A stretch of DNA of 64,000 nt from Chitinophaga flava (GCF_003308995.1 NZ_QFFJ01000001.1:1302001-1366000); one strand, 5' to 3'. Counted from the first letter of the stretch, positions 18,678 to 27,101 are shown. Made by a program: numbers and translations. The notes: a model not told the origin generated them from the sequence alone.

Positions 18678-18995
18678 ATGAAAAAAGTATCCCTGAAAAC
18701 GATCCCTGTTTTACTCACTACAATCTTGTCTTGTTATCACGCTAAAGGACAAACACTTTGTAACTGTACCCGCTTTTTAATCAACAATGCTGTTGACGAT
18801 CGCACAACAGCATTACAAGTGAATGGTGGACTGAAAATAACCGATGGCTTTCTCAAAGCCGGCCACGGAGTCCTGATAAAAGAAAATAATGGCAACTATG
18901 CCTGTAATGGGTTTACCACATCTTTTGCATTTGCTCAGATATACGCAAATATCACCTTTCTGCATCAAAGTATTCATGTCCTATTTTCTGTATAA
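18678..18995 (+). CDS. Small exported protein of unknown function, perhaps truncated
   Basis: A 105-aa protein with a good signal peptide (MKKVSLKTIPVLLTTILSC, then AKGQ). The next ~60 residues, with two Cys, look folded (VNGGLKITDGFLKAGHGVLI). The last ~30 residues (SFAFAQIYANITFLHQSIHVLF) look out of character and may arise from a frame change. I recognise no family. It starts 18 bases after the decayed HxlR gene in a region with several broken genes. Confidence 0.4.
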   Translation: MKKVSLKTIPVLLTTILSCYHAKGQTLCNCTRFLINNAVDDRTTALQVNGGLKITDGFLKAGHGVLIKENNGNYACNGFTTSFAFAQIYANITFLHQSIHVLFSV

Positions 18996-19034
18996 GATTT
19001 ATACTCAATAAGATATAATTGATCGAAATGCTAT

Positions 19035-19042
19035 TAGCTTTG
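19035..19042 (+). promoter_or_regulatory. Probable -7 box for the 19066 lipoprotein gene
   Basis: TAGCTTTG matches TAnnTTTG and lies 24 bases before the ATG at 19066. The nearest TTG upstream (19019-19021) is only 13 bases away, so the -33 part is weak. Confidence 0.45.
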
Positions 19043-19065
19043 CGCCGCAACAAATAATTTGACCT

Positions 19066-19800
19066 ATGAAAGGAATATTATTGGCCGTGGCCATTGTTTC
19101 AGCTGTGGCTGTATCCTGCTCTAAATCTTCCGATACCCCCCCAAAGCCTTCTCAGAATAAGATGTATCTGGCTTTATTAAAAGGTAATTATGATAGTACC
19201 ATCATGGAATATAATGCTGATATGACCATTAAACGAACTGCCAACTTTACTATTATCGGACCATACTTAAATTGGGATGCGCTGTACGCATATGATAATG
19301 CAAAACTTGCATCCTTAACATTTGGGGGTGTAAAGTTCGATGCCAGCTACGATTCTGCAGGAAATCTCAGTTTTGTTGACACTAAGAATGTATATGATGA
19401 CCAGCACAGGATGATTGAATCACGCATATACCTGGGTAGCGATAAGGTGTATTCCGGAGTCGATAAACTAACCTGGGATGGCATGAATCTGATCAGAATA
19501 GACTGCTATAATAAAGATGGTAAGTTGTTTTATGTCAAGAACTACCAGTATGATGATAAAATTAACCCACTACGCGATATACCCGTAGGAACCAAGAAAT
19601 GGGAAGATCCAGCGAAATATCTGTCTGGCAATAATATAATAGATGAAAAATCAGAAGATCCTAATGGAGGATATTCCCCACATCAAATTTCCAGATATAA
19701 GTACAATGAACGTAATTATCCGGTAAGTGCCGAAGTGTACTCCGTTTTCGAGGGGACTAATTCATTGATGGATTCACTGAATTTTACCTATCTCCGATAA
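19066..19800 (+). CDS. Lipoprotein with YD-like beta repeats, unknown function
   Basis: A 244-aa lipoprotein: signal MKGILLAVAIVSAVAVSC with the lipidated Cys at 18, then a Ser/Pro-rich linker. The body alternates short beta segments such as YDNAKLASLTFGG, YDSAGNLSFVDTKNVYDDQ and YNKDGKLFYVKNYQYDD, resembling DUF4595-type or YD-like repeats of Bacteroidota surface lipoproteins. Function is unknown. The gene is followed by a conserved element and a terminator at 19929-19992. Confidence 0.7.
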   Translation: MKGILLAVAIVSAVAVSCSKSSDTPPKPSQNKMYLALLKGNYDSTIMEYNADMTIKRTANFTIIGPYLNWDALYAYDNAKLASLTFGGVKFDASYDSAGNLSFVDTKNVYDDQHRMIESRIYLGSDKVYSGVDKLTWDGMNLIRIDCYNKDGKLFYVKNYQYDDKINPLRDIPVGTKKWEDPAKYLSGNNIIDEKSEDPNGGYSPHQISRYKYNERNYPVSAEVYSVFEGTNSLMDSLNFTYLR

Positions 19801-19928
19801 AATATGTAGATAAAATCCGGACCTGTAGCCAGGCGAAGTTCCTTTTTTAGGCTTTACTGATTATTTTAGTCGTACAATACTGTTAATAAATGTCCAAAAT
19901 CAGACGACTTCTTTAGTATCAATACTAT

Positions 19929-19954
19929 TTGGTTCGATAATCTTCCACTAAGGG
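19929..19954 (+). repeat. Conserved pre-terminator element, copy 1
   Basis: Contains TGGTTCGATAAT and TTCCACTAAGGG. The arms TTGGT and ACTAA can pair (one G-T) around a loop shared with copies at 22640 and 35410. A terminator begins 7 bases later. Confidence 0.6.
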
Positions 19955-19961
19955 ATACGTA

Positions 19962-19999
19962 ATAGGGTTGTAGATATAATCTACAACCCTATTTTATTT
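19962..19999. terminator. Terminator, usable from both sides
   Basis: A 12-bp stem (ATAGGGTTGTAG with CTACAACCCTAT) ends at 19992 and is followed by TTTATTTT. It lies between convergent genes ending at 19800 and 20063. Confidence 0.8.
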
Positions 20000-20062
20000 T
20001 CTGTGAGTGTCAAAAATGGCATTTCTTCTGATACTCAAAAAAGACGCTCACATTCATTCATA

Positions 20063-20527
20063 CTAAAGCACTATAAATACCTTGCCTTCTTTGAAAGTTG
20101 TAAACGACTTAATTTCCTTCCCTTCAATAAGAAAATACCTGACATAGCCCTTTTTCTTGTCAATTGCAATGTAGGTTTGCAAGGCCTCATCCGGTGGTAT
20201 TATCATTCTCTTCAATGACGGATCGGCATCATTATATCTTTCAATTACTAAATCATTTACATTAATTTCTTTATTTTTCAACTCGGCACTTACATACTCC
20301 AATGCATCCTTTAAGATTCTCTTTCTTTCGTCTGTTGAAATATTCTTATTATTTACAGGTTTAAAAATGACATATTTTGCAATGATAGTATCAACTGTCC
20401 AATTATTGGACTGAAGATTTGCAAGAAAGCCTTTTATGACTTCAGATGGTGGAAGAGATTGACTATTGGCCGACGTAAGTGTAGGCACTATACCCAAAAT
20501 CATGAGAGCCCTGAGAATAATTTTCAT
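20063..20527 (-). CDS. Small exported protein of unknown function
   Basis: A 154-aa protein with a signal peptide (MKIILRALMILGIVPTLTSANSQ). The mature part is charged with no Cys pattern; it contains TDERKRILKDALEYVSAELK and a C-terminal beta segment (VRYFLIEGKEIKSFTTF). It starts 37 bases after the NlpC-like lipoprotein gene on the same strand, so the two are probably co-transcribed. A periplasmic partner or inhibitor of that protein is possible, but that is inferred from position alone. Confidence 0.6.
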   Translation of the reverse strand: MKIILRALMILGIVPTLTSANSQSLPPSEVIKGFLANLQSNNWTVDTIIAKYVIFKPVNNKNISTDERKRILKDALEYVSAELKNKEINVNDLVIERYNDADPSLKRMIIPPDEALQTYIAIDKKKGYVRYFLIEGKEIKSFTTFKEGKVFIVL

Positions 20528-20564
20528 AGATGAAAGTTTTTCAATTATATGATTTTATAAGTAT

Positions 20565-21860
20565 CTAATTGCATGATCCCGTATTAAGCGGGGCGTTAGC
20601 ACTTATTCCTGATGCTCCCGGTAATTTTCTTATGTCTTCACCAAAATCCCCGGGATTACAGCCACCACCATTAGGCCATGATCCTTTTGTGGAAGGTACA
20701 TTCAGCCCAATAGCATTCGCAATGTCGATACCAAAATTTGTACAATTATAAGTATTGAGATTATACACCGCTCTGAAATTACTGATGATAGACAATACAT
20801 TTTGTAATTGTGTCGGAGTTGCATTTACACTAATATTCACATTGTATTCATGTGTTGAATTATCCACTAAAGCGCTTGCCGTAGATGGATTGGCAAATGG
20901 ATCTACAGACTGTCCGGGATAAAATCCCAGGCTGCGCCTGATGACTTGTCCATTTACAGTTTGTTCTATAGAGACAAATGTATGCCCGGGATTCATCCAA
21001 TTATGGGTTGCTCTCGTACCTGGCTTAGGTTGTTCCACATATATGGTGACTTTAGCGCCACTGCTTGAATTAAAGCATTTGATATAGTCTTTAATATTTA
21101 CAATTTTATCACCAGGAGGAGCATCTACGACGGGCGCTATATTGGAATCATCAGGAGAGCTTCCTCCTCCATAATCAGGATCACCACCACCAACGGGGCC
21201 ACCTCCACCAGGAGCACCACCACCATCATCAATGCACATTGTTTTGGTGTATAAATAGGTAGTGCCCTGATATACCCCACCGATATAGACATCCTGATAG
21301 TAATCTGTAACAGTACATGTAACTGTTTCATTTATAACAGACCTGTCAGACTTAGAAACCTGTGTTCTGCTGACTTTACCGTTATTATAGAGAAAGCTTC
21401 GTTTAATATTGCCTTCCCAGTCCGTGACAACAATATTTCCGTCAAATACCTCTTTAGGGTTGTTATCAGACAGAATTTCGTAGACAACTTCAGCTGTCAT
21501 TTTACCCGATTTATTCCTGAAGATTGACAAAAAGGGATAAGATCTGAAAATGCGCTTAGTTTGTCCACCATTACTTGAGGTTGAAATCCTGGAAGTATAA
21601 ACCAGTGGAACTATTACTGTTTCATAGGATTGAATCTTTTTTACTTTTGCTCGTTCCCAGATTGGGTTTACATCAAAGCCAAATTTATTGCTTTGGTTGA
21701 GCTGATCTCTTTTTAGGTTTACTACATTACTTTCAAAATAGCTTTTAGCGACCTCTATTGGGTTTTCAGGCTCTGATGGTACTTGAGCTCCTTTCTGGCA
21801 TGAGAAGAACGTAATAATAATTACGACAACCAGCGGCCAGGCCGACAATTTACGAGACAT
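20565..21860 (-). CDS. Lipoprotein with C-terminal NlpC/LRAT-like cysteine-hydrolase domain
   Basis: A 431-aa protein with a lipobox (ITFFSC, Cys21). The first ~200 residues form an uncharacterised lipoprotein domain seen in Bacteroidota. A Gly/Pro-rich linker at about 212-240 follows. The C-terminal ~170 residues contain GHTFVSIEQTVNG and, later, NTYNCTNFGIDIANAIGL; the His-then-Cys order with an N-C-x-x-F motif resembles permuted NlpC/P60 or LRAT-like hydrolases. It could cleave an amide or acyl bond, for example in cell wall, lipid or protein. The catalytic assignment is my inference. A small exported protein follows directly. Confidence 0.62.
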   Translation of the reverse strand: MSRKLSAWPLVVVIIITFFSCQKGAQVPSEPENPIEVAKSYFESNVVNLKRDQLNQSNKFGFDVNPIWERAKVKKIQSYETVIVPLVYTSRISTSSNGGQTKRIFRSYPFLSIFRNKSGKMTAEVVYEILSDNNPKEVFDGNIVVTDWEGNIKRSFLYNNGKVSRTQVSKSDRSVINETVTCTVTDYYQDVYIGGVYQGTTYLYTKTMCIDDGGGAPGGGGPVGGGDPDYGGGSSPDDSNIAPVVDAPPGDKIVNIKDYIKCFNSSSGAKVTIYVEQPKPGTRATHNWMNPGHTFVSIEQTVNGQVIRRSLGFYPGQSVDPFANPSTASALVDNSTHEYNVNISVNATPTQLQNVLSIISNFRAVYNLNTYNCTNFGIDIANAIGLNVPSTKGSWPNGGGCNPGDFGEDIRKLPGASGISANAPLNTGSCN

Positions 21861-22258
21861 AGTTTTGCTTTTGGGTGAGGAATAGAAATAAATAGTTCGT
21901 AAGCTGCTAAATAAAATACAGAGTTAATTGTATTGAAATTGTATTAAGTGGTGGGAAGATGAAGATATAAAGAAACAATCAATGGACAATGATCTGAAAG
22001 TTATATTTTCACGCTGTCGCGTATAATACCCAACAATCGATCATATTCCCGATTCCTGAAAACACACAGCATGTCCGAATATTTTATATGGAAATCATGA
22101 CTTTGGTCGACAATCTTTATCTTGTCAGTCAGCATATTTGAATCTTTGGATGTTTGATAACAAAGACCTTGTTTTTTTTAAAAACAAGGTGCCTTGAAAA
22201 GAATTAAATTGTCCTGTTAATAAAGAGAGTAGAAAAAGGGAGATGAATAGCCTATAAC
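21861..22258. other. Gene-poor stretch with one micro-ORF
   Basis: About 400 bases. It holds a 44-codon minus-strand ORF (22001-22135, described separately) and a 10-bp hairpin at 22167-22190 with a short AT loop that may end the small gene at 22259. Nothing else was recognised. Confidence 0.4.
22001..22135 (-). CDS. Micro-ORF of 44 codons, doubtful
   Basis: It encodes MLTDKIKIVDQSHDFHIKYS followed by a charged helix ending IIRDSVKI. The amino-acid mix looks protein-like, but there is no clear ribosome-binding site or homologue that I recognise. It could also be the tail of a decayed larger gene. Confidence 0.25.
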   Translation of the reverse strand: MLTDKIKIVDQSHDFHIKYSDMLCVFRNREYDRLLGIIRDSVKI

Positions 22259-22468
22259 TTAATTTCCTTCATGCAGACAGCCGCTATACTTTTGAGCATC
22301 ACTAGTTGCCATGAAAGTAAAAATCGGCAGTGTACGATAACCGTTGCAGGTATACCAGTTAAATAGGGTACCCATTCTGTTAGCAGATCTCTCATGAATA
22401 GTTGCATAAATACCACCAATACCAACAACAGCGAAAAGCGCCGCAAAAACGATTTTAATCTTTTTCAA
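22259..22468 (-). CDS. Small exported protein, DUF6520-like
   Basis: A 69-aa protein with a signal peptide (MKKIKIVFAALFAVVGIGGIYA). The short mature part contains two Cys near residues 41 and 64 (WYTCNGY and YSGCLHEGN), the layout of the small two-cysteine exported proteins annotated DUF6520 in Bacteroidota. The family assignment is tentative and the function unknown. Confidence 0.5.
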   Translation of the reverse strand: MKKIKIVFAALFAVVGIGGIYATIHERSANRMGTLFNWYTCNGYRTLPIFTFMATSDAQKYSGCLHEGN

Positions 22469-22639
22469 AGATTTGGTTTTAAAAGGCTATTGAAAAAACG
22501 TTTCCCATACTTTTGAGAGCAGGCACCCCAAACTATATGATGCCAGGCAAGAAGGTTCTGTTTTCCATCATTGTTTATATTTCTAAATTGTCGTTCCTCC
22601 TGAGTCGGAGGTTTGATGCTGTGTAAATATCAATAAAAA

Positions 22640-22665
22640 TTGGTTCGACACCCTTCCACCAGGGG
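22640..22665 (+). repeat. Conserved pre-terminator element, copy 2
   Basis: Contains TGGTTCGACA and TTCCACCAGGGG. The arms TTGGT and ACCAG can pair with one G-T. A terminator hairpin starts 7 bases downstream, as at copy 1. Confidence 0.6.
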
Positions 22666-22672
22666 CACTTCA

Positions 22673-22713
22673 CTGGCCAATCGGTTTAAACACTGTTTGG
22701 CCAGTTTTGTTTT
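22673..22713 (+). terminator. Terminator after conserved element copy 2
   Basis: CTGGCCAA (22673-22680) pairs with TTGGCCAG (22697-22704), followed by TTTTGTTTT. There is no plus-strand gene just before it. Confidence 0.72.
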
Positions 22714-22858
22714 GGGGATGACTCAAAAACTGTATAAATAAAAATAGAGGTTTTATGGCTCCAATTTTTTAATTTTAGGTATACACTGTACTATAAACGC
22801 AGTGGATTTTTTAGCAGCTGATGTTGGGTATTTTAATTTAGTCTCTAATTTTATAACG

Positions 22859-23605
22859 ATGACAATTAAACAACTCCAGTTCTTCACAAAGGGAATACTT
22901 GCTTTATCACTCACACTTTCAGCAAGCAATGGGCTTGCACAGCAAACCACAACGACAGCTAATGAGCATACAATCGCAATAGGAACCTCAAAAACATGGG
23001 GAACGGTTGACGGCGTAAAATTCACCGGTTTGGTATATGGGCCATCTTCCGCCGTTGCTGATTTGCAGGTCGCCTGTGTGTTTGAATATACAGAAGATGA
23101 TATTTTTAAATCTCCTCCGGCGTTACCCGCTGCATCGAACGGGTTAGTACATTTAGATGAAGCTTTGAAGGGGCGGTTAACCGAACTCAGAAAGAACCGG
23201 GAGTTTGACGGACATTTTCTGGAAACTTTTTACCTGGACCTTCCGAAAGGGACAATTCCTGGAAAAAAATTACTATTGATTGGTTTAGGAAACAGAGATA
23301 ATTTTAATGAAGACATTATGACGGCTGTTGGCAGGATTGCCACCCGCGAAGCATTGAAATTGGGCGTGGGAAACTTCGCCTTTGCCAGCGACCTGAAAGA
23401 TGCAGGGATAGCCTCCGGAACAGCATTGGTTGCAGGAAATGTTGTGAAAGGAATTGTGAACGAATACAAGCTGCAAAACCTTTTAAAATCACGCGGTCTT
23501 ACAAAATTCAAGCCTTTAAAAGAAGTTTATCTGCTGGCAGGCCCGGCATTTTTTGAAGTTGCCGGCGAAGGGATAAAGGAAGCAATAGCCTCTTTTAGTC
23601 ATTGA
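22859..23605 (+). CDS. Exported protein made only of the M17 leucyl-aminopeptidase N-terminal domain
   Basis: A 248-aa protein from the Met at 22859, which gives a signal peptide (MTIKQLQFFTKGILALSLT, then SNGLAQQ). The mature part matches the macro-domain-like N domain of leucyl aminopeptidases (Peptidase_M17_N): LKGRLTELRKNREFDGH, then KLLLIGLGNRDNFNEDI and AVGRIATREALKLGVGN. The catalytic C-terminal domain with its NTDAEGRL-type metal site is absent, and the gene stops cleanly. It cannot be a peptidase as such; binding of a nucleotide-like or peptide ligand in the periplasm is conceivable. The isochorismatase-family gene follows 47 bases later. Confidence 0.75.
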   Translation: MTIKQLQFFTKGILALSLTLSASNGLAQQTTTTANEHTIAIGTSKTWGTVDGVKFTGLVYGPSSAVADLQVACVFEYTEDDIFKSPPALPAASNGLVHLDEALKGRLTELRKNREFDGHFLETFYLDLPKGTIPGKKLLLIGLGNRDNFNEDIMTAVGRIATREALKLGVGNFAFASDLKDAGIASGTALVAGNVVKGIVNEYKLQNLLKSRGLTKFKPLKEVYLLAGPAFFEVAGEGIKEAIASFSH

Positions 23606-23652
23606 TTACGATAAAAAGCATCATGTAATTAATTTATTAAAATTAATCAAAA

Positions 23653-24285
23653 ATGAGCAGCATCACCCCCATTAGAGATCCTAAAACAGACCATCTGATT
23701 TCCCCGGAGAATTCAGCGCTTATCCTTATTGACTATCAGCCATTACAGGTAAATTCCATAAAATCTATGGATCATGAGGAACTGGTCAGGAATATTGTAA
23801 CTGTTGTTAAAGTCGCCAAAGGATTCAATGTTCCCACCATTCTTTCCACTGTTAATGTAGAAAGTGGAATCAATAAACCCACTATCAAGCATATTAAAAC
23901 GGTTTTACCGGATGTACAAGAAATCGATAGAACGACTATAAACTCATGGGAAGACAAAGATTTTCAGGATGCTGTAAAAGCGCTTGGAAAAAAGAAGCTT
24001 GTCATTTGCGCGTTGTGGACGGAAGTTTGTTTAAGTTTCCCTTCACTGGATCTTCTAAAGGAGGGATACGAGGTATATACAATTGTAGATGCGGTTGGCG
24101 GTACCTCGAAGATCGCACATGAAACAGCACTGAGAAGAATGGAACAAGCCGGTGTACAGTTATCTTCCGTTACACAGTATATATGCGAACTGCAAAGAGA
24201 TTGGAACAGACTGAATACCAAACCCGTATTCTTTGAGGCGCTAATGGAAAACGGATCGTTTTTTGTAGAGACGCTGCGGTGGTAG
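23653..24285 (+). CDS. YcaC-like isochorismatase-family hydrolase
   Basis: A 210-aa cytoplasmic protein. LILIDYQ gives the catalytic Asp27 and ALWTEVCLSFP the nucleophile Cys126. The segments INSWEDKDF, YTIVDAVGG and CELQRDW are characteristic of the YcaC subgroup of cysteine hydrolases. YcaC proteins act on an unknown amide or are of unsettled function. It lies 47 bases after the M17-N protein and may share its transcript. Family confidence is high, substrate unknown. Confidence 0.88.
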   Translation: MSSITPIRDPKTDHLISPENSALILIDYQPLQVNSIKSMDHEELVRNIVTVVKVAKGFNVPTILSTVNVESGINKPTIKHIKTVLPDVQEIDRTTINSWEDKDFQDAVKALGKKKLVICALWTEVCLSFPSLDLLKEGYEVYTIVDAVGGTSKIAHETALRRMEQAGVQLSSVTQYICELQRDWNRLNTKPVFFEALMENGSFFVETLRW

Positions 24286-24487
24286 CTCGATACTGGAATT
24301 TCATAAATTGCAGGTCGATAAAGGGGAAACGGATGTATCATATTCACCTGGAGGCAGTGACGGCTCATTTCTTTTTTTGAGAGCCGGGGCCGAAAAATAA
24401 CCGATTGTCTAAATTATTGTCCCTTTTATTTTTATATAAACCCCTTTTTTAGGTATAATTTTGCGGACGTTTATACCCATCGCTGTA
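24286..24487. other. Intergenic region with a weak hairpin
   Basis: GGCTC and GAGAGCC near 24351-24385 can form a short hairpin across a T run, perhaps ending the hydrolase transcript. The promoter of the next operon lies at 24456. Confidence 0.4.
24456..24463 (+). promoter_or_regulatory. -7 box of the SCO1/oxidase region
   Basis: TAATTTTG matches TAnnTTTG exactly, preceded by T-rich sequence. Transcription would begin around 24470, before a 37-codon ORF and the SCO1 gene. Confidence 0.6.
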
Positions 24488-24601
24488 ATGCTGCTGGCCT
24501 TACCAGAACAAGATATTATAGTGACAGGAAAAATGGCAACTGCCGGTTTGATTCTCCTGCAGGAAAAAGCCTCTGGTATTTTATGTCTTGAAGGCTTATA
24601 A
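24488..24601 (+). CDS. Possible 37-codon upstream ORF
   Basis: It starts 24 bases after the -7 box and encodes MLLALPEQDIIVTGKMATAG followed by 17 more residues, ending 28 bases before the SCO1 start. It could be a leader peptide or chance; no ribosome-binding site stands out. Confidence 0.3.
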   Translation: MLLALPEQDIIVTGKMATAGLILLQEKASGILCLEGL

Positions 24602-24629
24602 GAAAGAGGCAGATTTAAAAGAAAAGAAG

Positions 24630-25268
24630 ATGAAAGTCATTGGTATATTAATAGGTGTCGTATTTTTTCTTTCAATAGGCTGCCGGCGTCCGGAGGTAAG
24701 GCTCCCAATACTTGGTGAACCGGTTATTACACAGCGATTGTTTAACGGAAAGATAGTTTATGATTCTGCCTTCCCAACCATTCCGCATTTTTCTTTTTTA
24801 GATCAGGATAGTACAGAGGTGAACAACCAATCATTTTCAGGTAAAATCTATGTAGCAGACTTCATTTTTCTGTCCTGCCCCAGTATTTGCCCTAAAATGA
24901 CGGCAGAAATGAAGAGAACGCATGATTTCTTTCTCAGGAATGACCGCATATGCTTTATCTCGCATACTGTTGATCCGGAACGCGATTCTATTCCAAGGCT
25001 GAAAGCATTTGCCAGCAGCCTGCATATTGACGACAGAAAGTGGAAGTTTGTAACCGGAAACCAGGATAGCATTTTACAGCTGGCAGAGAAGGGATACTTT
25101 TCAAATGCCTACAAAGACAGTACTGCGCCTGGCGGTTATGTTCACAGTGGCGGATTACTTCTAATTGATAAGAACAGACATATCAGGGGTGTATATGATG
25201 GTACCAATCCAAAAGAGACGTATAGATTGATTAACGATATCAATATTTTATTGAAAGAACCTTCCTGA
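24630..25268 (+). CDS. SCO1/SenC-type copper chaperone, lipoprotein
   Basis: I start at 24630, where the protein begins with a lipoprotein signal (FLSIGC, Cys18); an in-frame ATG at 24588 adds 14 charged residues. The thioredoxin-fold domain carries the CxxxC copper site (CPSICP, Cys83 and Cys87) and the third ligand His172 in GYVHSGG, all intact. SCO proteins deliver copper to, or reduce, the CuA site of cytochrome oxidases on the outer face of the inner membrane. Its place upstream of two cytochrome c-bearing membrane proteins suggests a link to respiratory-complex assembly, although bd-type enzymes need no copper. Confidence 0.88.
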   Translation: MKVIGILIGVVFFLSIGCRRPEVRLPILGEPVITQRLFNGKIVYDSAFPTIPHFSFLDQDSTEVNNQSFSGKIYVADFIFLSCPSICPKMTAEMKRTHDFFLRNDRICFISHTVDPERDSIPRLKAFASSLHIDDRKWKFVTGNQDSILQLAEKGYFSNAYKDSTAPGGYVHSGGLLLIDKNRHIRGVYDGTNPKETYRLINDINILLKEPS

Positions 25269-25273
25269 GCAGA

Positions 25274-25648
25274 TTGAAGCGATTAATATCCATATTGCTT
25301 TTATGTATAATGCTTGTACAAGGTACAGGTAATTGCTGGATTGTTGCCGCATTTTATCTAAACAGAGATCGTATTGCTGCGACTGTCTGCATAAATAGAT
25401 TTGACCTGATCCCCGTTTGTCGGGGCGCTTGTTTTCTGGAACGCAGGTTAAATGAGAATGAAAACAGGCAGGAAAAATCACCTGATATTAAATATAAGGA
25501 GATCACATTATTCTGTGTGCGTAATACAAGCATGACAGAACAACCCCTTTCCATTGAAAACCCATTTTCCTTTTGCGACTATAGATCGCCTCACTTCCCA
25601 CATTTACATCTCTCGCAGGTATTCAAACCTCCGGTCCGAATGATATAG
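25274..25648 (+). CDS. Small exported/membrane-anchored protein next to SCO1
   Basis: A 124-aa protein beginning at a TTG codon only 5 bases after the SCO1 stop. It has a hydrophobic N terminus (KRLISILLLCIMLVQGTGN), then CINRFDLIPVCRGACFLERRL, close to the CxNxxxPxxxCxGxCxLxKxL pattern of small Bacteroidota proteins found beside SCO1 or TonB genes. The Cys/Gly motif might hold a metal. The function is unknown; tight linkage supports translation. Confidence 0.68.
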   Translation: MKRLISILLLCIMLVQGTGNCWIVAAFYLNRDRIAATVCINRFDLIPVCRGACFLERRLNENENRQEKSPDIKYKEITLFCVRNTSMTEQPLSIENPFSFCDYRSPHFPHLHLSQVFKPPVRMI

Positions 25649-25686
25649 CCAATCATTTATTGTAATTCACATTATTAAGCTACTAC

Positions 25687-26556
25687 ATGAGTATGAAATT
25701 CAGCGAAATAGCTGTTTTGTCACCGAACATGTTGGGGGCAGGCAATGACGTTTTCTGGATTGGCAGTCTTGAAGGTATACTTGAAAAGTACCCGCTGCTG
25801 GAACGGCCCCACAGGCAATCGTTCTTTATTTTACTGTGCATTGAAAATGCACAGGGCAACGCGGTAATTGATGGTGTTACAATCCGGATGGACCGACCCA
25901 AAATCATTTTTGTCAAACCTGGCAGTGTATTCAGTATAGACGTCAACAGAACGGCCAGCGGTACAGTTATTTTTTTTACAGAAGACTTTTTTTCATTAAG
26001 GTATAACAACAATGCACTTTTCCAATTTTCCTTCATGAATGAAGGGAATAGTAATTATGTACGCCTCGGAGAAAGCAGGGCTTCTGAGTGGAAACTACTT
26101 TGCGGACATATACTTGAGGAGTTTAATCGCCGGCAAAAAAATACAGACAGCGTACTGCGATCGTTTTTAAACATTCTTCTCTGTAAACTGGACAGACAAT
26201 TCAATCCGGTTGTGACAAATGAAAAACGGAATAACAAAGAAGAAAAAATCAGGCAGTTCCAATTACTGTTGGATGCTCATTTTATAGCGCATAAAATGCC
26301 TTCATTCTATGCGGAGCAGTTAAATATCACGACGAACTACCTTAACAAAATATGTAAGAAATATAAGGGCCTATCCGGCGGAGAATTAATCCGGAGAAGG
26401 ATAACTATCGAGGCTCAACGTTTATTGCACTATTCCACTCGTTCAGTCGCAGAAATAGCCAAAGAGATGGAGTTTGAAAGCGTTTCTTATTTCATTACTT
26501 TTTTCAAAAAGAATACAGGCATGACGCCTGAGAACTTCAGGAAAAACCATCCGTAA
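25687..26556 (+). CDS. AraC-family transcriptional regulator
   Basis: A 289-aa protein with a cupin-like N-terminal sensor half and a C-terminal AraC DNA-binding domain: NITTNYLNKICKKYKGL forms the first helix-turn-helix and VAEIAKEMEFESVSYFITFF, then KKNTGMTPENFRK the second. It lies between SCO1 and the oxidase genes on the same strand and may regulate them. The ligand is unknown. Confidence 0.88.
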   Translation: MSMKFSEIAVLSPNMLGAGNDVFWIGSLEGILEKYPLLERPHRQSFFILLCIENAQGNAVIDGVTIRMDRPKIIFVKPGSVFSIDVNRTASGTVIFFTEDFFSLRYNNNALFQFSFMNEGNSNYVRLGESRASEWKLLCGHILEEFNRRQKNTDSVLRSFLNILLCKLDRQFNPVVTNEKRNNKEEKIRQFQLLLDAHFIAHKMPSFYAEQLNITTNYLNKICKKYKGLSGGELIRRRITIEAQRLLHYSTRSVAEIAKEMEFESVSYFITFFKKNTGMTPENFRKNHP

Positions 26557-26563
26557 TTACACA

Positions 26564-26674
26564 TATGAACAGTCATTCAACAAACGAAAAAATAAGCATC
26601 CGGGTACAGGTAAGATCAGGCAGCAGCATTAGTGTTGTAAAGAAACCCGCTATTGTTAAACTCAATCTCAATTA
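26564..26674 (+). CDS. Micro-ORF of 36 codons
   Basis: It starts 5 bases after the AraC stop and encodes a basic peptide (MNSHSTNEKISIRVQVRSGS and 16 more residues ending LNLN). It has no recognised homologue. The tight spacing is the only support. Confidence 0.3.
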
Positions 26675-26696
26675 ATTTTTATTTAAAAAATGGTAT

Positions 26697-26852
26697 ATGG
26701 AAACCAATGAAGTCATAAAAAGAAATGAAAAAAAATTTCGCCGCAGCAGAATTCTTGTAAAGGTAATATTACTGATACTGTTTTTCTTAATAGTCATACT
26801 GCAATATGACCATATCATCAATATACTAAAGAGCTTTATAGGCGCTAATTAG
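26697..26852 (+). CDS. Small single-pass membrane protein
   Basis: Encodes 51 aa: a charged N terminus (METNEVIKRNEKKFRRSR) followed by one clear membrane helix (ILVKVILLILFFLIVILQY). The positive residues before the helix predict the N terminus on the cytoplasmic side. Together with the next small gene it sits just upstream of the respiratory genes and may be a small accessory subunit; this is inferred. Confidence 0.5.
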   Translation: METNEVIKRNEKKFRRSRILVKVILLILFFLIVILQYDHIINILKSFIGAN

Positions 26853-26883
26853 AAAGCCTCATTCATTTTAAAAATGACCAGCA

Positions 26884-27021
26884 ATGAAACTTTTGAATAT
26901 ATTTTCCAGATTTGAAAACTTGACGAAATCAGGTATAATTGAGATAATCGTTGTAGTTAACAGGATAGCCTTCGGAATCTTGTTGTTCTGCTTACTACTT
27001 GTGCTGTCCAAGCTATTGTAA
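26884..27021 (+). CDS. Small single-pass membrane protein
   Basis: Encodes 45 aa with an amphipathic start (MKLLNIFSRFENLTKSG) and a membrane helix (IAFGILLFCLLLVLSKLL). It is followed by the terminator at 27102. A small hydrophobic subunit is plausible but unproven. Confidence 0.45.
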   Translation: MKLLNIFSRFENLTKSGIIEIIVVVNRIAFGILLFCLLLVLSKLL

Positions 27022-27101
27022 CCGGTATTGTTTTTCTAAATTAAAGAATGGAATAGTTACATCAACAAAATTGTTTTTCAAAAAAAACTTTATGTATATC
27101 A

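Larger units (their letters stand above)
22469..22858. other. Intergenic region with conserved element copy 2
   Basis: About 390 bases between divergent genes. A small hairpin (CCTCC/GGAGG) lies near 22596-22611, the conserved element at 22640-22665 and a terminator at 22673-22713. Since the nearest plus-strand gene upstream ends 3 kb away, the element and its terminator may belong to a short untranslated transcript. Confidence 0.4.

Noticed and set aside
19929..19954. Element read as a tRNA T-arm remnant because of GGTTCGA
   Set aside because: No acceptor, D or anticodon arm can be drawn around any of the three copies, and the conserved part extends beyond a T arm.
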